This document shows positions 10,866 to 22,199 of a DNA stretch of 64,000 nucleotides, in pieces. This stretch comes from Reticulitermes speratus. Lineage: Eukaryota > Arthropoda > Insecta > Blattodea > Rhinotermitidae. A program made the position numbers and the translations under genes. Under the pieces are notes generated by a model. The model had not been told where the DNA came from and searched no databases. It saw only the letters and a list, made by a program, of their open reading frames with translations. The stretch covers positions 20,922,406 through 20,986,405 of the forward strand of contig JAJKFL010000004.1 in assembly GCA_021186555.1 (NCBI GenBank), given 5' to 3'. Each line of letters begins with the position of its first letter. The stretch's first letter is position 1.

Positions 10866-11789
10866 TTTGGGCAAGAGGGAAAAAATGTTTGCAGGCAACA
10901 ATATACTACAAAACCAATACCTATATTTTTACTTTTGCAACATTAATGATAACACCCTCACCAACAGTGCCAGCACAGTGAAACTTCTTTTTAACTACAC
11001 CAGAATAACAAAATTTCAGCCACACTTTTTCCCTGGTCCTGAAAATTTACTATATATCCTTATGTAAAAAATGTTTCATTTTTAATGAATACCATTCAAC
11101 AAAATTTTCAGTTCAACACAGTAAAAAATGCATAGCACTTGGAAAAAAATATAATCAATACAAAGAAATTTGTAAAAAATCGAACAAAACCATAACAAAC
11201 TTCAGGCAATACATTGCTTCATGTACATGAGAAGAGACAGAAAAGAGAAATGCGTTATGAAGGATCATAAATGTGTGCTAATTATGGAGAAGAAGAAGAA
11301 TGTACACATGATCACGGCCACAGTGTGTTGTGGCAGAAATCCCATGAATCAAACCCCGACATAAAAACCCATTCTCAATCTGAACCGCAACCTAGGAGCT
11401 CCAGCCAAGCAACACATTCCACACTGCTACAGTGGAACAGTGTCATTATGGCGCATCTACACTGGTAAATTGCATGACACTAGCTGCATGATCAAAACTG
11501 GACAAAGAAACCGTGTTTCAGTAGGATCAATCGGTGAGTGTTCAATTCGACTGGGGCAGCAAAGGTGCATTTACACTGGTAGATATAATTGAACAATGCT
11601 GTGTTTCAATGACTTCAATCAGCCTACATTTTGTTTCAACTAAGTAGAAAGACCCTTGTTTTATTACGTTCGATCATGACAGCATGACCAAAATCGATAT
11701 GAAGTTTATGTTATGCATATCGTGTGGTAAGTGTATATAAATGCTGTATGTACCAACACCCTACACCTCTTATAAGTATTTTTTTTCCA

Positions 11790-11855
11790 AAGGGCCAGTC
11801 GGCACATGCTCTGGATGCACCGCAGCCTTAGGCTTATTGTGCAGCCCTAAGTAGT
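11790..11855 (-). repeat. Fragment of SINE family C end block
   Basis: ggatgcaccgcagccttagg and cttattgtgcagcccta correspond to 46045-46085. Confidence 0.5.
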
Positions 11856-11899
11856 TCATTCAGCACAAGTCCATTAATGCTGTGCCTTTTACAAAGAGA

Positions 11900-12860
11900 C
11901 ACAGGTCTTTTAATGAAGCTGTGCTTATATCTCATGGTTCAGCAAACAGCTTCCCAAAGAAATTATAGCGCTGATGAGACAACGCCTCGCAGTAACAAAT
12001 AATACGGTACACTGTTTCAGTCTTTATCCTGCAAAATCTGCAGGTAGGATCTCCATCAAACAGACCCATAACATTCAGGTGCTTTCTCACAGGAGCATAG
12101 CCCTTGAGGAATGCAACTACCATTCTTAGTTGATGCCTACCTAATTTAAGCAGGTCTTCAGCTCTTTTCTTACATGGTCTACTAATAACAAGTTTGCCAT
12201 GTCTATGACCTGGTAAATTTTTCTGGGCAATGCAATGTTGACACACAATCCAGCTCTTAATTGTCTCTTGCTAAATACCTAGGTATTCCAAGAGCCAGCT
12301 CTGGGCTGAGTAGCGGCATAGCTGCTCCTTATCTACCAAGTTTATCAGATTTCTCATTGCCAGAAATGTCACAATGCCCCGGCACCCACACGAGGGTTAC
12401 CTCGTTCTGGCTTGTGAACATGGAGAGAGCATCCAAGCACTCTGCAACAGTCCCAAAGTCACTTTCGGGCTGCTAAGCACCTTAAGTGCAACCTGGCTAT
12501 CAGAAAAAAATAAGGATTCGCATATGTTTATAAGCCCTTCTTATATTTTCACATGCACATCGAAAAATGGCATGTTTTGGTTGGAAAAACCGTGGCATAT
12601 TTGCCCAGAAGGAAACTAAAGCTTCTCTCTGGTCTTTTGCCATAAATACCAGCCCCTGTCCCTGAGTCAGCCCTAGATCGGTCAGTAAACCAGATCAGAG
12701 CATCATCAGGAAACACTGGGTCTTTGTTTTTCCAATACTCCTGGTCTATTATGATCATGCAGTTTTTAATGTGACGATAAACTGGTATGATTTAGTCCAA
12801 CTGCATGTCTAGTAAAGGGTCACCCACATTTTTCCAGATGGTTACCCTACACCTCTTACA
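11900..12860 (-). mobile_element. LINE 3' part with RNase H domain, degenerate
   Basis: On the minus strand: DDALIWFTDRSRADSGTGAG (RNase H start; the usual FTDGS is FTDRS), then SDSQVALKVLSSPKV, then, after frameshifts, a WVPGHCDISGNEKSDKLG block, the DEDD-type RNase H motifs. Downstream (12246-11932) come LLKLGRHQLRMVVAFLKGY and a Cys-rich end CRFCRIKTETVYRIICYCEA, typical of LINEs whose ORF ends with RNase H and a zinc-knuckle-like tail. The reverse transcriptase is not present. It lies in Nf1 intron 3. Confidence 0.78.
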
Positions 12861-12964
12861 CCTTACTTAACAACAAACGAGTCTCAATGCTACTTCAATT
12901 TTGCAGCTTCTGGATCAGGAGAAAATTCATTCTGCAGAAGTGCAGTACTGCAGGTCACAGCTAG

Positions 12965-13622
12965 TGCAACATTAGTTGGTCAAGATTTCAGTGGGTCATG
13001 ACACAAACATAAACATTGTGGAGGCTACTCAGATGTTCAGTGTGGCTTGGAAAACGTTAAGTGCTGCTAGAATTGTGCACTGCTTTCACAAAGCCAGCAC
13101 TGTTTTGAGAATGCAAAACTGAAAGTGAAAGTGATGTCAATATAGTAAAAAATTGGCAACATTTGTGCCAAAAACTAGATACAAAGGTGAAATTGGACGA
13201 CTTTATTCATGTGGATAATGAAGCCAGTGTTACTGCAGAGGTAGCCGGGGATCTGGCGACGATGTGACAGTGGAGGGCAAGGGAGAAGACAAAAATGGCG
13301 ATCATGAAAATTTCATTACTGTTACGCAAGCATCCAACACCACGTCTTTGGTGTTTCGTAATGAACAAGAACGACGTTTCGGTATGCACTGAAATTTTCC
13401 AAGTATTTACCGCGAAATCACTACTTAAATTAGCTGTGCAAAAAAAAATTACCAACTTTTGTGGGAAGTAAACATGGCAATTTTGTATGGTTTTCAGTTT
13501 TTTACATGTACATAACTATCATTCTGAAATTTGTAATGTCTTCCAGCATAACAAAATTTCATTATAACGAACATAATTTCATCACCCACATGATTTAGTT
13601 AAAGAGATTTCACGGTACTGTA
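12965..13622 (+). mobile_element. Second Tigger relic in Nf1 intron 3
   Basis: The plus strand reads INIVEATQMFSVAWKTLSAA then RIVHCFHKAST, the C-terminal transposase block typical of Tigger (AW..V..TTI.NCFRKAGF), followed by decayed acidic sequence. Near 13540-13618 the sequence (cattataacgaa, gatttcacggtactg then ta) looks like a Tigger terminal repeat. The left end is not found. Confidence 0.6.
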
Positions 13623-14212
13623 GTGGTAAAACTTATTTGAAATTAATTTTTAAAAATGTAAATTAATCATACAAAATTTGAAAGTCGTGAACTGTGATTC
13701 AGAAAACAAGGCAGATGAAAGAGGCAGAGGCTTCTACCACAGAAACACTTTCAGACACATATTGTATTGTCAAGTACTTACATTTACTTATTACTTGCAT
13801 TACTTAATTGCATTACTTTCCAGTTCCCAAACCTATAAGCCAAGTTGCCAAGCAGCACGACACTTACTTTTATGTGACATGGAACATCCACAAACGTTTT
13901 GGTACGAAAATTATGTTGTACTGTCAATAAAACAATGTATAACTGAAAAATATTTTTGTATTAATGCATAGAAAATAATTATTCATCAGATTTTGTTTCT
14001 TTTTTTTTTTGTGCGTTTTTTTTCTGAAAGTCAATTACAGGCCACATTGCAAAGGTTTGGTCGCATTTTTCATATCACTGATCTAGGCACATGTGGGACG
14101 GTAACATTCCATTCCATTTCATACTGGAAAATAACGTTATAAAAGATAAAATGGCATGTTTATATTACGATGATGGCTTTCACAACAAAAACCACATAGC
14201 TCACATATTAAG

Positions 14213-14482
14213 TGGGCCGGGATAGCGTAGTCGGTATAGCAACTCACTACGGGCTGGATGGTCCAGGGATCGAATCCCGGTGGGGGCTAGATTTTCTGCA
14301 GCCATCCAGACCAGCCCTGGGACCCACCCAGCCTCCTATACAATGGGTACCGGGTCTCTTTCCCATGGGTAAAGCGGCGGGGGCGTGGAGTTGACCACCC
14401 ACCCTCATCTAGTGTCAGGGTTAAAGAAAGAGTACAGCTATACCTCTACTCCCCCTCTGGGCCTTCATGGCCTTTACCTCAT
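14213..14482 (+). mobile_element. tRNA-derived SINE (family A), Nf1 intron 3
   Basis: Starts gccgggatagcgtagtcggt (A-box-like TAGCGTAGTCGG) with B-box-like GGGATCGAATCCCG. The body ends ctgggccttcatggccttta. Flanks atattaagtg and atattaaagtg may be target duplications. Confidence 0.8.
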
Positions 14483-14554
14483 ATATTAAAGTGCAATACA
14501 TCTCTGTCCCACATTTTATTCCCTCTACAATCCGACACTTAAAACTTAACTAAC

Positions 14555-14738
14555 CGATAAACTGACAGATCTCCCGCAACAAAAATTTTACATTCATCGC
14601 TTCATCATGTCCTGCTGTGTCCTTGGGTTGGTTGCTCAAACACTTCTCTAATGTGTCCAAAACAATGAGCAATGACACGTAACAGTTGCGTTCCATATCA
14701 GGTCCATGAGGTCGTGGTCCTGACACTACAGCGAGAAA
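14555..14738 (-). CDS. Nf1: Nf1 coding exon 3
   Basis: The exon is 184 nt, entered in phase 0 after TTGCAG and left in phase 1 at ATCG followed by GTTAGT. It encodes SLLIVLDTLEKCLSNQPKD and EAMNVKFLLREICQFI, matching the vertebrate LSQLIILDTLEKCLAGQPKD block. It corresponds to vertebrate exon 3 fused to the start of the next exon. The first residues (FLAVVSGPRPHGPD) are insect-type. A second AG ten bases further in (CTGTAG) would break the phase with exon 2, so the outer acceptor was chosen. Intron 2 is about 0.9 kb. Confidence 0.93.
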
Positions 14739-15034
14739 CTGCAACCAAAAACGATGCAAATTTAAAACATAGTCATAGTTTCCATGCAAGATTACTAGAT
14801 CTTACTCAATGAATATCACTACTCAACTTGTTTCCTTAGTGTAATGATCAATTCTTTTAAGAACTGAGGTTTTCTCGGCAGTAAAGGTTTAGGCTACAAT
14901 ACAGTTCCATGATGCATAAAATCATAATTCAGATTAAATCCTTTACTGCAGCTTTACTTACTTCCATTTAGTAAGTCCATATACATGCCTTTTATAAAAT
15001 CTACTATATAAAGGTCATAGTGTATGTAAGCATC

Positions 15035-15071
15035 TATGTATGTATGTATGTATGTATGTATGTATGTATGT
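15035..15071. repeat. Microsatellite TATG
   Basis: About nine TATG units, in Nf1 intron 2. Confidence 0.9.
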
Positions 15072-15628
15072 CTTTGATATTTCATATAGCCTGTAACACT
15101 GGCATTAATATTAATATGTTCCAACACTTTGGTGAGGTTGTTCCAAAAAGTAGGTGATTCCTGACGATCCACAGAGTATAAAGTTGCTTTCAAACTTTCT
15201 ATAAGTAGACTGGGTTCTTCTCCAGGCTCTACAAAAGCAATGTAAGATTTTTTCATTTATGACCAAATCATATTTTTTTATTCTGCTATTGCCAAAAAAA
15301 AGTTGATTTCAAACCAAGGTGATTTCAACAACTGCCATTTTAGACAGATATTCCTACTAAACCCAATTAACCTTTATCCCATGTATTTAAATGTTTGCCC
15401 ACTGTTTATGAAAAATGTATTATTTGAACAGAAAAACATAAAATTATGAAATAAATGGCACCTCTTTGGAAAATAAAACAGAGATTGTACAGCATTTCTC
15501 ATTAATGCAGTACAATTTCCTCATTGCCTAAATATATAAAATGCATTTCTAGGGGTGTTTTCCCACACGTGATCGCAAACGTGAACGCAGGTCTTCAAAA
15601 GGTTAATAAAACGCATGAAATTCCTCAC

Positions 15629-15772
15629 CATTTCATTGACACGCTGTAATATTTTTGTGAGACCAGAAATTACGAGTGAAAAGCGATATCGGCTGATCTG
15701 AATTAGGCACTTCTTATTTTGCTCCTCATTTATACGGGAATGTGCAGTCTGTGGTCCTGTACGACAAGGCAG
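15629..15772 (-). CDS. Nf1: Nf1 coding exon 2
   Basis: This is a 144-nt exon flanked by GATTTCAG and GTGAGG splice sites, phase 0 at both ends. It encodes 48 residues, including KKCLIQISRYRFSLVISG and LTKILQRVNEM, matching the neurofibromin stretch ECLINISKYKFSLVISG. Length and phases agree with the vertebrate exon 2 as I remember it. Intron 1 (15773-20033, 4.3 kb) separates it from exon 1 and contains a Tigger transposon on the same strand. No frame disruption is visible. Confidence 0.95.
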
Positions 15773-17205
15773 CTGAAATCAAAGCACAACATCACATACA
15801 ATAGTACATTAGAAGTCAGTATGGATATACACTACAAAAAAGGTCTACAATACACAAATAAAAATTATCTGACACAAAATTCCTGTCCCCCCTTTTCCTT
15901 CTGTCCTCTATGTATGGTGGTTAATGAGAGACCATAATGCACAATACAGGTCTTCAAAATTGTAACTCTGTATCACACAGAACCTGAATTTAAACATAAG
16001 TAATAATAATTCTGTGACTGTTTCTTGCAGTGCACTAACCTTCATGTATCATGTAAGAAATCAGTGTCCTCTTATCGTTCACATAATTTTTGAGGTTTCA
16101 AAAATGTAATATAGGACTATCTGGTTACAAGCATTGTACAAAAGAATTAATCAGTGAAAAAGAGTTCATCACATCAATACAGTTTATTTTAACAAAACTA
16201 TGGGCAAAGAACAGATACCTTAATTAGTGCTGGTAACTAACATAAATCAAAATTTCAACAGGAAATTGTTACTAATAAATGTTGCGAAACATTCCTTACC
16301 TTAATCATTTAAAAACGTTCTCACAATACAGTTACATTTCCACTGACATATTGAATTTCACAGAACAATAATCTGCACTAAGTAATGATGCCACCAAGGG
16401 GAAATTTTGCAGCAAAGGTGGACAATGTCATACTGACTTCAGCACATTCCACTGTTGCAACCAACCACTCCTATTCACAACTACTTGTTAATGTGCATCC
16501 ATATGCTCTCTCACACACACACATGAATATGACAAGTCCTTGCTCCATGATGGAGCCAAGGCCAACACAGATCTCGTAATCTGCTGCAGTGGGTGAACTA
16601 CTGTCTTTAAATAAGGGGGAAGGAAGTAATGCTTTGAGCAGGTGATAACAGTATATTCAACAGAAACTGTGAACCAAGTGGTAATAAAGATGAAAGCTCT
16701 GCAGAGGTAACAACCACTATTAACAGACATGCTGCAGCTTGTCACCTTCTTCAGAGAAGTAGAGCAAGTGGTGAAAATGGTACTTGTTAAAAAAAAAAAA
16801 AAAGCAGTTGTGGCTTGTCATGTTGCAATTTAAGCCCATGCTTTGGCAAACAAAGGCATGGTTTCACCAGATTTTTTATTTTTTGCTTCTAGGTTTCATT
16901 CAACATCATGTCCAGTGATCATCATCATTTAGGCCTGCTCAACCTTCCATGTGGTGCAGGTAGCTTCAGCAAGATTTTGTCGCACGCAGACAACATGAAC
17001 TTCACAACATATACAATAAAGAATGAGTAAGTATAGGCCTACATATAATTACATATATAATTTTAATTGTGTTTTTCTATACATCAGGTGAAATAAAAAT
17101 GTACTCATAACAGCAGGAAAAATGTATTAAAAAATCAATTTACAACCTAGTAAAATATAAAAGAATAAAGAGCCATCAACACAACTATACTGTCTCAGTA
17201 TTTAT
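15773..17205. other. Nf1 intron 1 sequence, nothing recognised
   Basis: An A-run at 16789-16803 is the only simple feature; the rest is unassigned A/T-rich sequence. Confidence 0.5.
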
Positions 17206-17210
17206 TTCTG

Positions 17211-17243
17211 CAACAAGTTTCAAACACAAAGGGTCACCTTCCG
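17211..17243 (-). ncRNA. Hammerhead-like motif, copy c (decayed)
   Basis: On the minus strand: CCGGAAGGTGACCC, then TTTGAAACTTGTTGCAG. The CTGA box is eroded. Confidence 0.3.
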
Positions 17244-17316
17244 GCTAAAATACTTTAAAAACACATAAAATCATTATATAAAACTGCATTATAATCGTTA
17301 ATTCAAATCTCAATTA

Positions 17317-18769
17317 CAGTAAAACCTTGATGTATCATTTTCAGGGGGGCTGGAAGACAAGATCGATACATACGGGAAAACAATAGTACCGGGAAACCAT
17401 TAAAAATTATAGATAAGAACAGTTTAATGATTATTATTACTTCTTGCTGAGAAAATCTTTCATTGACATTTCTTTTGTGCAAACTTTACGCCTCAATTCA
17501 AAGTACAATTTTTCAAGGCCTAGAACACTTTCACGATCACTGTCACTCATGCTGTGCGCATAAAAGAAATATTTTACTTTCATCAGCGCTTCACGCGTCT
17601 CGACAAAGTTCGGCACAACTTTGGGTTCGCCATCTTCTTTTTCTCCTCCTTCTTCCCCCTCCACACTCCCGGACACCACGAGGCTCTCGCACAGCTCCTG
17701 CACTGTTTATACACCACTGGTTGCCACGTGACTGTTCACAGAGACGTAGTCCTCGAATATGTCTTTGTTCATGCCACTGAACTTTTCCAAGTCTTGGCGG
17801 AAATCGTCGTCATCGTTGGTCAATACAACGTCACTATCGCCTCAAGATTGTCCCTGCACGTAATCAGTTTTCCAAAAACAATTTTCGATTGTCTGCTGGG
17901 TTACTTGTTGCAAGGCTGCCACAGTGTAGTGCAAAGCTTCCAACACGTTTATCTTCTTTTTCGTATCTTTGCCTGCATCCATTAAGCAAACAGCTGTTTG
18001 CACGAGGCGTTTTTTATAAAGCTGCTTATAACACTTTATTACCCATAAATTAAAGGGCTGGAGCACACTTGTACAATTTGCCGGGTACCATATGACTTTT
18101 AAATTTCTTAGAAACGATGTATCCTTTGGATGTGCGGCACAATTGTCCACAAAGAGGAGAATGTTCCTGTTTTGCACACCCATACTTGCGTCTAATGAAC
18201 GCAGAAATGAAGAAAAAATGTCTGTGGTCATCCACGCTTTATTGTTCGCATAGTATTTGGAGGGTAATTTTTTTATATTCTTGAAACATCGCGGTTTCGG
18301 AGATTTTCCGATAACAGTCAGCACTTGCTTGTCACTTCCATCACTGTTAACACAAAGTAAAACAGTAACTTTTCCCGAGTCTTTCGAAGATCTTGTATAA
18401 GAATACGTGTATACGAGTACATGCATCTCAATGTCGTGGAAAACCAAAATGATAGAAATTAAGGCAATTTTCTCATTCTGGTAATTGGTAACACGCAGCA
18501 GGCAATCCTAGCGGCACTAAGAGAGCAATACATGCGCGCGCAGCGCACTAAATCATCGTTACAAATTTAAAAAAAACTATCCATATGGGAAAGTGTTGCG
18601 TCAGGACCGTGATTTTTCCATGATCGATGCGATAAAACGACAGTTCGAGGACCGATGGAGGCGGGAAAAAATAGTGTTATTTATATGGGGCTAGTTCCGG
18701 GACCAAATAAGGCAGACAATATATGCGGGAAAATGAAGGTAACGGGAACGACGCAACGAGGTTCCACAG
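17317..18769 (-). mobile_element. pogo/Tigger DNA transposon with both ends
   Basis: The left end reads cagtaaaaccttgatgtatc. The right end, read on the minus strand, is ctgtggaacctcgttgcgtc. These are Tigger-type terminal repeats, each flanked by the dinucleotide TA (17315-17316 and 18770-18771). The element is 1453 bp, shorter than the roughly 2.5 kb of autonomous Tiggers, because the N-terminal half of the transposase is absent. It lies in Nf1 intron 1, on the same strand as the gene. Confidence 0.85.
17437..18447 (-). pseudogene. Tigger/pogo transposase C-terminal half, degenerate
   Basis: 201 open codons (18447-17842) with the DDE core: YANNKAWMTTDIFSSFLRSL, then NILLFVDNCAAHP with the second catalytic Asp, then VIWYPANCTSVLQPFNLWVI, where the third acidic residue usually found (LQPLDxG) is Asn. 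The C-terminal tail continues in other frames to 17437 (DDDFRQDLEKF, then EALMKVKYFFYAHSMSDSD). The CENP-B-like DNA-binding domain and the first catalytic Asp are missing, so the element is dead. Confidence 0.82.
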
Positions 18770-19031
18770 TATTACAATTTTTTAAATACCTGTTACTGTT
18801 TCCAGTATGGTTGAAACATTAATTAATAAAATCATTACAAAACATTCTTGCTTTTCATGTAGCAAACTGGAGGTGGCATGGGAATCTTGACTGTGTTTGT
18901 ATGATTTCTTTTTTTATTATTAATCCAGGTTTCTATTCACGTTTTATAGGAGAGGTTGCAAGATATTGGCGTCAGGCTGGTATCGGCCTTTGTATGTGTT
19001 ACTCCTCTCACTGCTCAGGAGGTGCTCAGTA

Positions 19032-19063
19032 CCTGCTTATGTGCTTATCCGCACATAAGCAGG
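19032..19063. repeat. Perfect hairpin, 13-bp stem, 6-base loop
   Basis: cctgcttatgtgc, loop ttatcc, gcacataagcagg. About 140 bp before hammerhead-like copy d, in Nf1 intron 1. Confidence 0.6.
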
Positions 19064-19206
19064 CCATCTCCAGTACACTGCAGACCAGGAATCCACTATG
19101 AAATCGCCTACAGTTTAACTGCTCATCTTTTATACATTTTACATCTTTTTAATATGTACATACATTGTTAGTTATGTTTTGTGCAATCTTACTTTTAAAC
19201 AAACTC

Positions 19207-19242
19207 CTGATGATGATCCCATGAGGGGTTAAAACATGTTGG
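19207..19242 (+). ncRNA. Hammerhead-like motif, copy d
   Basis: CTGATGA (the exact hammerhead box), stem TGATCCC/GGGGTTA, then AAAACATGTTGG. Confidence 0.5.
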
Positions 19243-20033
19243 ATTGATTTACTGATTTTGTAATATAGAATATCTGAAAATAATAGAGTGCATTTTGTTG
19301 GGCTGAGTATTGTTTGATTAGATACTAATGAGTTACTAAAGAGTTACAAGTGTCAAAAAAAAGAGACTCTGGTATTATGTAGCAATATGCCCAAATATGT
19401 TGCACTAGTTATTTGCTTTTAAGCCAACTTTCCAGACAAGCACAGCACTAGGGGTGGAACTGCTTTTAGATTGCTACATACTCCTGATTTAAATTTTTAC
19501 ATAAATTTGAGCCCCTTCTACCACAATCGCTGACTGATACAAAAGCTTTCAAGTATGTTATGTCTCTTCACTGTCAACAGGAATATATTTACTGAGTACG
19601 TAGTATGACAAACGCAAGATCTCGTTTGTATGCTTTCGACTAGAGCATCTCTTTATTTTCCGAAAGCATTCGTGACCAAACGGCGATTATATTTACAGTC
19701 CATGACAGAAAACATGAGGAATTGACATTTAAACGTGTCAAGAATAAGGACATATCGATGTAAACACGCCGCTTTAAAATTAATATGTCAGTCACCACTG
19801 ATAAACCCGTAACACTGTACGCATACAAATACGAATGAATCGGGGACCGAAATTGCCTAATAACAGACCTTCGCAAACATTCATTCACATTTCTTAATCT
19901 CCTCCCCTCCACAGCAGGTTGACCCTACCCATTCACAAAACAGGCTGCAAATTATTGATTTTTACTAGACTTTACAGCATCTGAAATTATCTATCACACC
20001 ACACACAGCATGTTTCCTAAACTAACATCTTAC

Positions 20034-20093
20034 CTGGTCTTCAAATCGTATAATTAAAGACGAAACCCATTCAACCGGCCTCTGGGTCCCCAT
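20034..20093 (-). CDS. Nf1: Nf1 coding exon 1 (neurofibromin N-terminus)
   Basis: The exon encodes 20 residues beginning MGTQRPVEWVSSLIIRFEDQ, which match the neurofibromin N-terminus (vertebrate form MAAHRPVEWVQAVVSRFDEQ). The ATG is at 20093-20091. The exon ends CAG followed by GTAAGA, a strong donor, in phase 0. Neurofibromin is a very large Ras GTPase-activating protein that lowers Ras-GTP and supports cAMP signalling in neurons and growth control; its GAP and Sec14-PH domains lie far beyond this window. The 60-nt length and phase equal what I recall for vertebrate exon 1. The start is chosen by homology; an upstream ATG at 20155 opens only an 8-codon uORF. Confidence 0.95.
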
Positions 20094-20300
20094 TTTGCGC
20101 ACAGCAAACCAAATACCAGCCTACTGATTTAAGCTTCCACACCTTTTACCGCCATTTTGTACTGTCTGCTCGGCCCACGGATAAGTCTGCCAGATAGCCA
20201 TCATCACAGAAAATAACCTACAAGTTGCTGTAAACCTCGGGGTCGGTTTGAAACTCTGAGCAATGGATTTGGACACTACAGGTTGTTAATTGCTCGTGAA
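20094..20300 (-). promoter_or_regulatory. Nf1: Nf1 5' leader and likely promoter side, with uORF
   Basis: Immediately upstream of the Nf1 ATG the minus strand carries an ATG (20155-20153) opening an 8-codon reading frame that stops at TAA (20131-20129), 36 nt before the main start codon. The uORF start sits in AAAATGGCGGT, which is also a good match to the YY1 motif common near insect and vertebrate housekeeping starts. No TATA box is evident. Whether transcription starts upstream of the uORF is inferred, not shown. Confidence 0.5.
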
Positions 20301-20389
20301 CCGTGGAAACGGGACAATCAGCGTTTACTCGACACCAGAAAAAAAGCATAATAATCAAATTATTGTCCGCTGTGCTATACTTCAGTCAC

Positions 20390-20560
20390 CAGCGTTTCCC
20401 CATGGAGACCCAGGTTCACTCCAAGAGTAGTGAGATTTTTTGTGGACAATGCAGCACTGGTGCAGGATTTTTCCCGGAGTGCTTCCTCTTGTCAATTGTC
20501 ACTGCACATTTCATATTCATTTCTATACCATCAACATCATACTCACTATCACCACCCTTC
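20390..20560 (+). repeat. Fragment of SINE family C middle block
   Basis: The minus strand of this stretch follows the order of 46150-46240: gcactccgggaaaaatcctg, then caccagtgctgcattgtcca, then gaacctgggtctccatgg. Confidence 0.45.
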
Positions 20561-20880
20561 TCCATATGCACTAACATTAAGCTGAATGACAAGCAATATC
20601 TTAATAACACAAACTTCCCTTACCAATATAATGGTTTTCATAATATAAATAACTGAACCATACAACACAGATTAATATAAATGTACAAGAATTGTACACC
20701 TTTGTAGGAAAACTGTCAAGTCATAGGAAATGCACTTCTGTGTCATTCGCTCGCGTGCGACTTTCAGAGCTTGTGCTTGTGCAAAAATTTGCTCAGCTGC
20801 TGAAAGGTTTAGGTTTCTGGATGTGCTCTAATTAGCTTAAAATTTAAGGTCTGCTTGTCACTGATGACTTATAGGCAATA

Positions 20881-21760
20881 TCAGGAGATCTCACAATGCC
20901 ACTCAGATGTTTGAGAAGACATTGCACATATAACTATCACATATGAACTGTGGGACATCCCTTTAAAAACTTTATGTGGGATATAGAATGTGATGGAAAT
21001 GGTCCTGTTTGACAGATCTGCACTGTAAATGTTGAAATTATGATCATCTGCGACAGTTTTTGTAGATATGTAGACAGTCATAAGCTCATTCTCCCCTGGC
21101 AGCATTTCCAGGTTGTACAAAAAAGTGCCATCTTTTCTTGCAAGTCAGAAGCAGTATAAATACACGGATTACACAAAAGCTTAGAACCCCTGTCTGAATA
21201 CTTGTTCTTGATAACCATGCTCTTCGTCAAAAAGCTAATATAATACCTGTCTTCTTGGTGCATTTACAAATTGAATGTTCTATTAGCATCAAGATCTTCT
21301 TCAAATTCTTTGCCGGAAGGAAACATCTGTACATACTCCCTAATACTGCAGGAAGTGAGGAATTCCATATTTCATTATGAACAATGTAGCAGTTACAATG
21401 TCCACCACTACCGGCTGTAGCCTCACTTACAACATTCACAAGACATCGTACCACACCCCACTGCAACTGACATCAGGAATTTGGTCAGTTGATCTGCTGA
21501 ACAATTTACTTAATAGCAAATACCTGCATCTACTTGAAGCAATTCTGCTAATTCTGTCCATGAATCATAGTCTCATATAATAAACAGTAGGCTTCACAGT
21601 GGCTGTATGGCTTTCCCAGAGAATAGCACTGATCGACTTCACTGACAGGTTGGACACTATCCATTGCACAGAAAGCTTCATGGGCCTTTTACAGGTGGTC
21701 TATCCAAGCTGGTACAAGGAAAATCACTATCCCTACCAGCAATTAAACCTTGATCGTAAG
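20881..21760 (-). pseudogene. Decayed coding-like region of unknown origin
   Basis: On the minus strand several overlapping frames read as protein-like, Cys-containing sequence that can only be joined through frameshifts and stops: HEAFCAMDSVQPVSEVDQCY and KPYSHCEAYCLLYETMIHG near 21700-21560, then GSGGHCNCYIVHNEIWNSS, then MHQEDRYYISFLTKSMV, then NELMTVYISTKTVADDHNF. This looks like an old pseudogene or domesticated insert rather than random A/T-rich DNA. I do not recognise the family. Confidence 0.25.
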
Positions 21761-21959
21761 TGGTACATTTTAATTTATTCAAATAAGACAGAATAATTCA
21801 GATGGAAAGACCTATGGAAAATGACACTGTGCTGTGTTTTTCTGTGCACACTGACCTGAGTGGGAATATCAGTTTCTTATGCTCACAAGTGACTATTTAC
21901 ATGTAATACACTACTGTAAAAATTGGAGAGGTCCCTGTGCTTAATTAAGCACCACATGA

Positions 21960-22195
21960 AGAAATATGGGGGAGGGGTGAAAACGTAGATCCACATTCTT
22001 ACTGTCAGCACTAGATAAATGTGAGTGGTCAGCTCACACCCTGGCCACTTTAGAGCTCCGAAGGACCCACTGACTACAAGGGTAGGTACGCCCCATTGAT
22101 TGTCAGGATGCTTTAGAGAAGAGGAAAATCTCTTGGCCCCTGCTGGGAATTGAACCACAGTTCCTCAGTCATCCAGACTGTAGCCTACATAATTT
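21960..22195 (-). mobile_element. SINE family A, diverged
   Basis: On the minus strand it shares the cat-ccagactg / aatgggg / tggccagggtgtgagctgac body of the SINE and a TTCAATTCCCAGCAGGGG B-box region. Confidence 0.6.
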
Positions 22196-22199
22196 CAAT

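Noticed and set aside
10851..14080. Possible hAT element: cagtggtgagcaacctttt at the left and an inverse cagtgatatga at the right
   Set aside because: The ends match poorly, candidate 8-bp flanks differ at three positions and no transposase of the right type lies between.
17463..17985. Plus-strand ORFs of 105 and 143 codons
   Set aside because: They are antisense shadows of the Tigger transposase.
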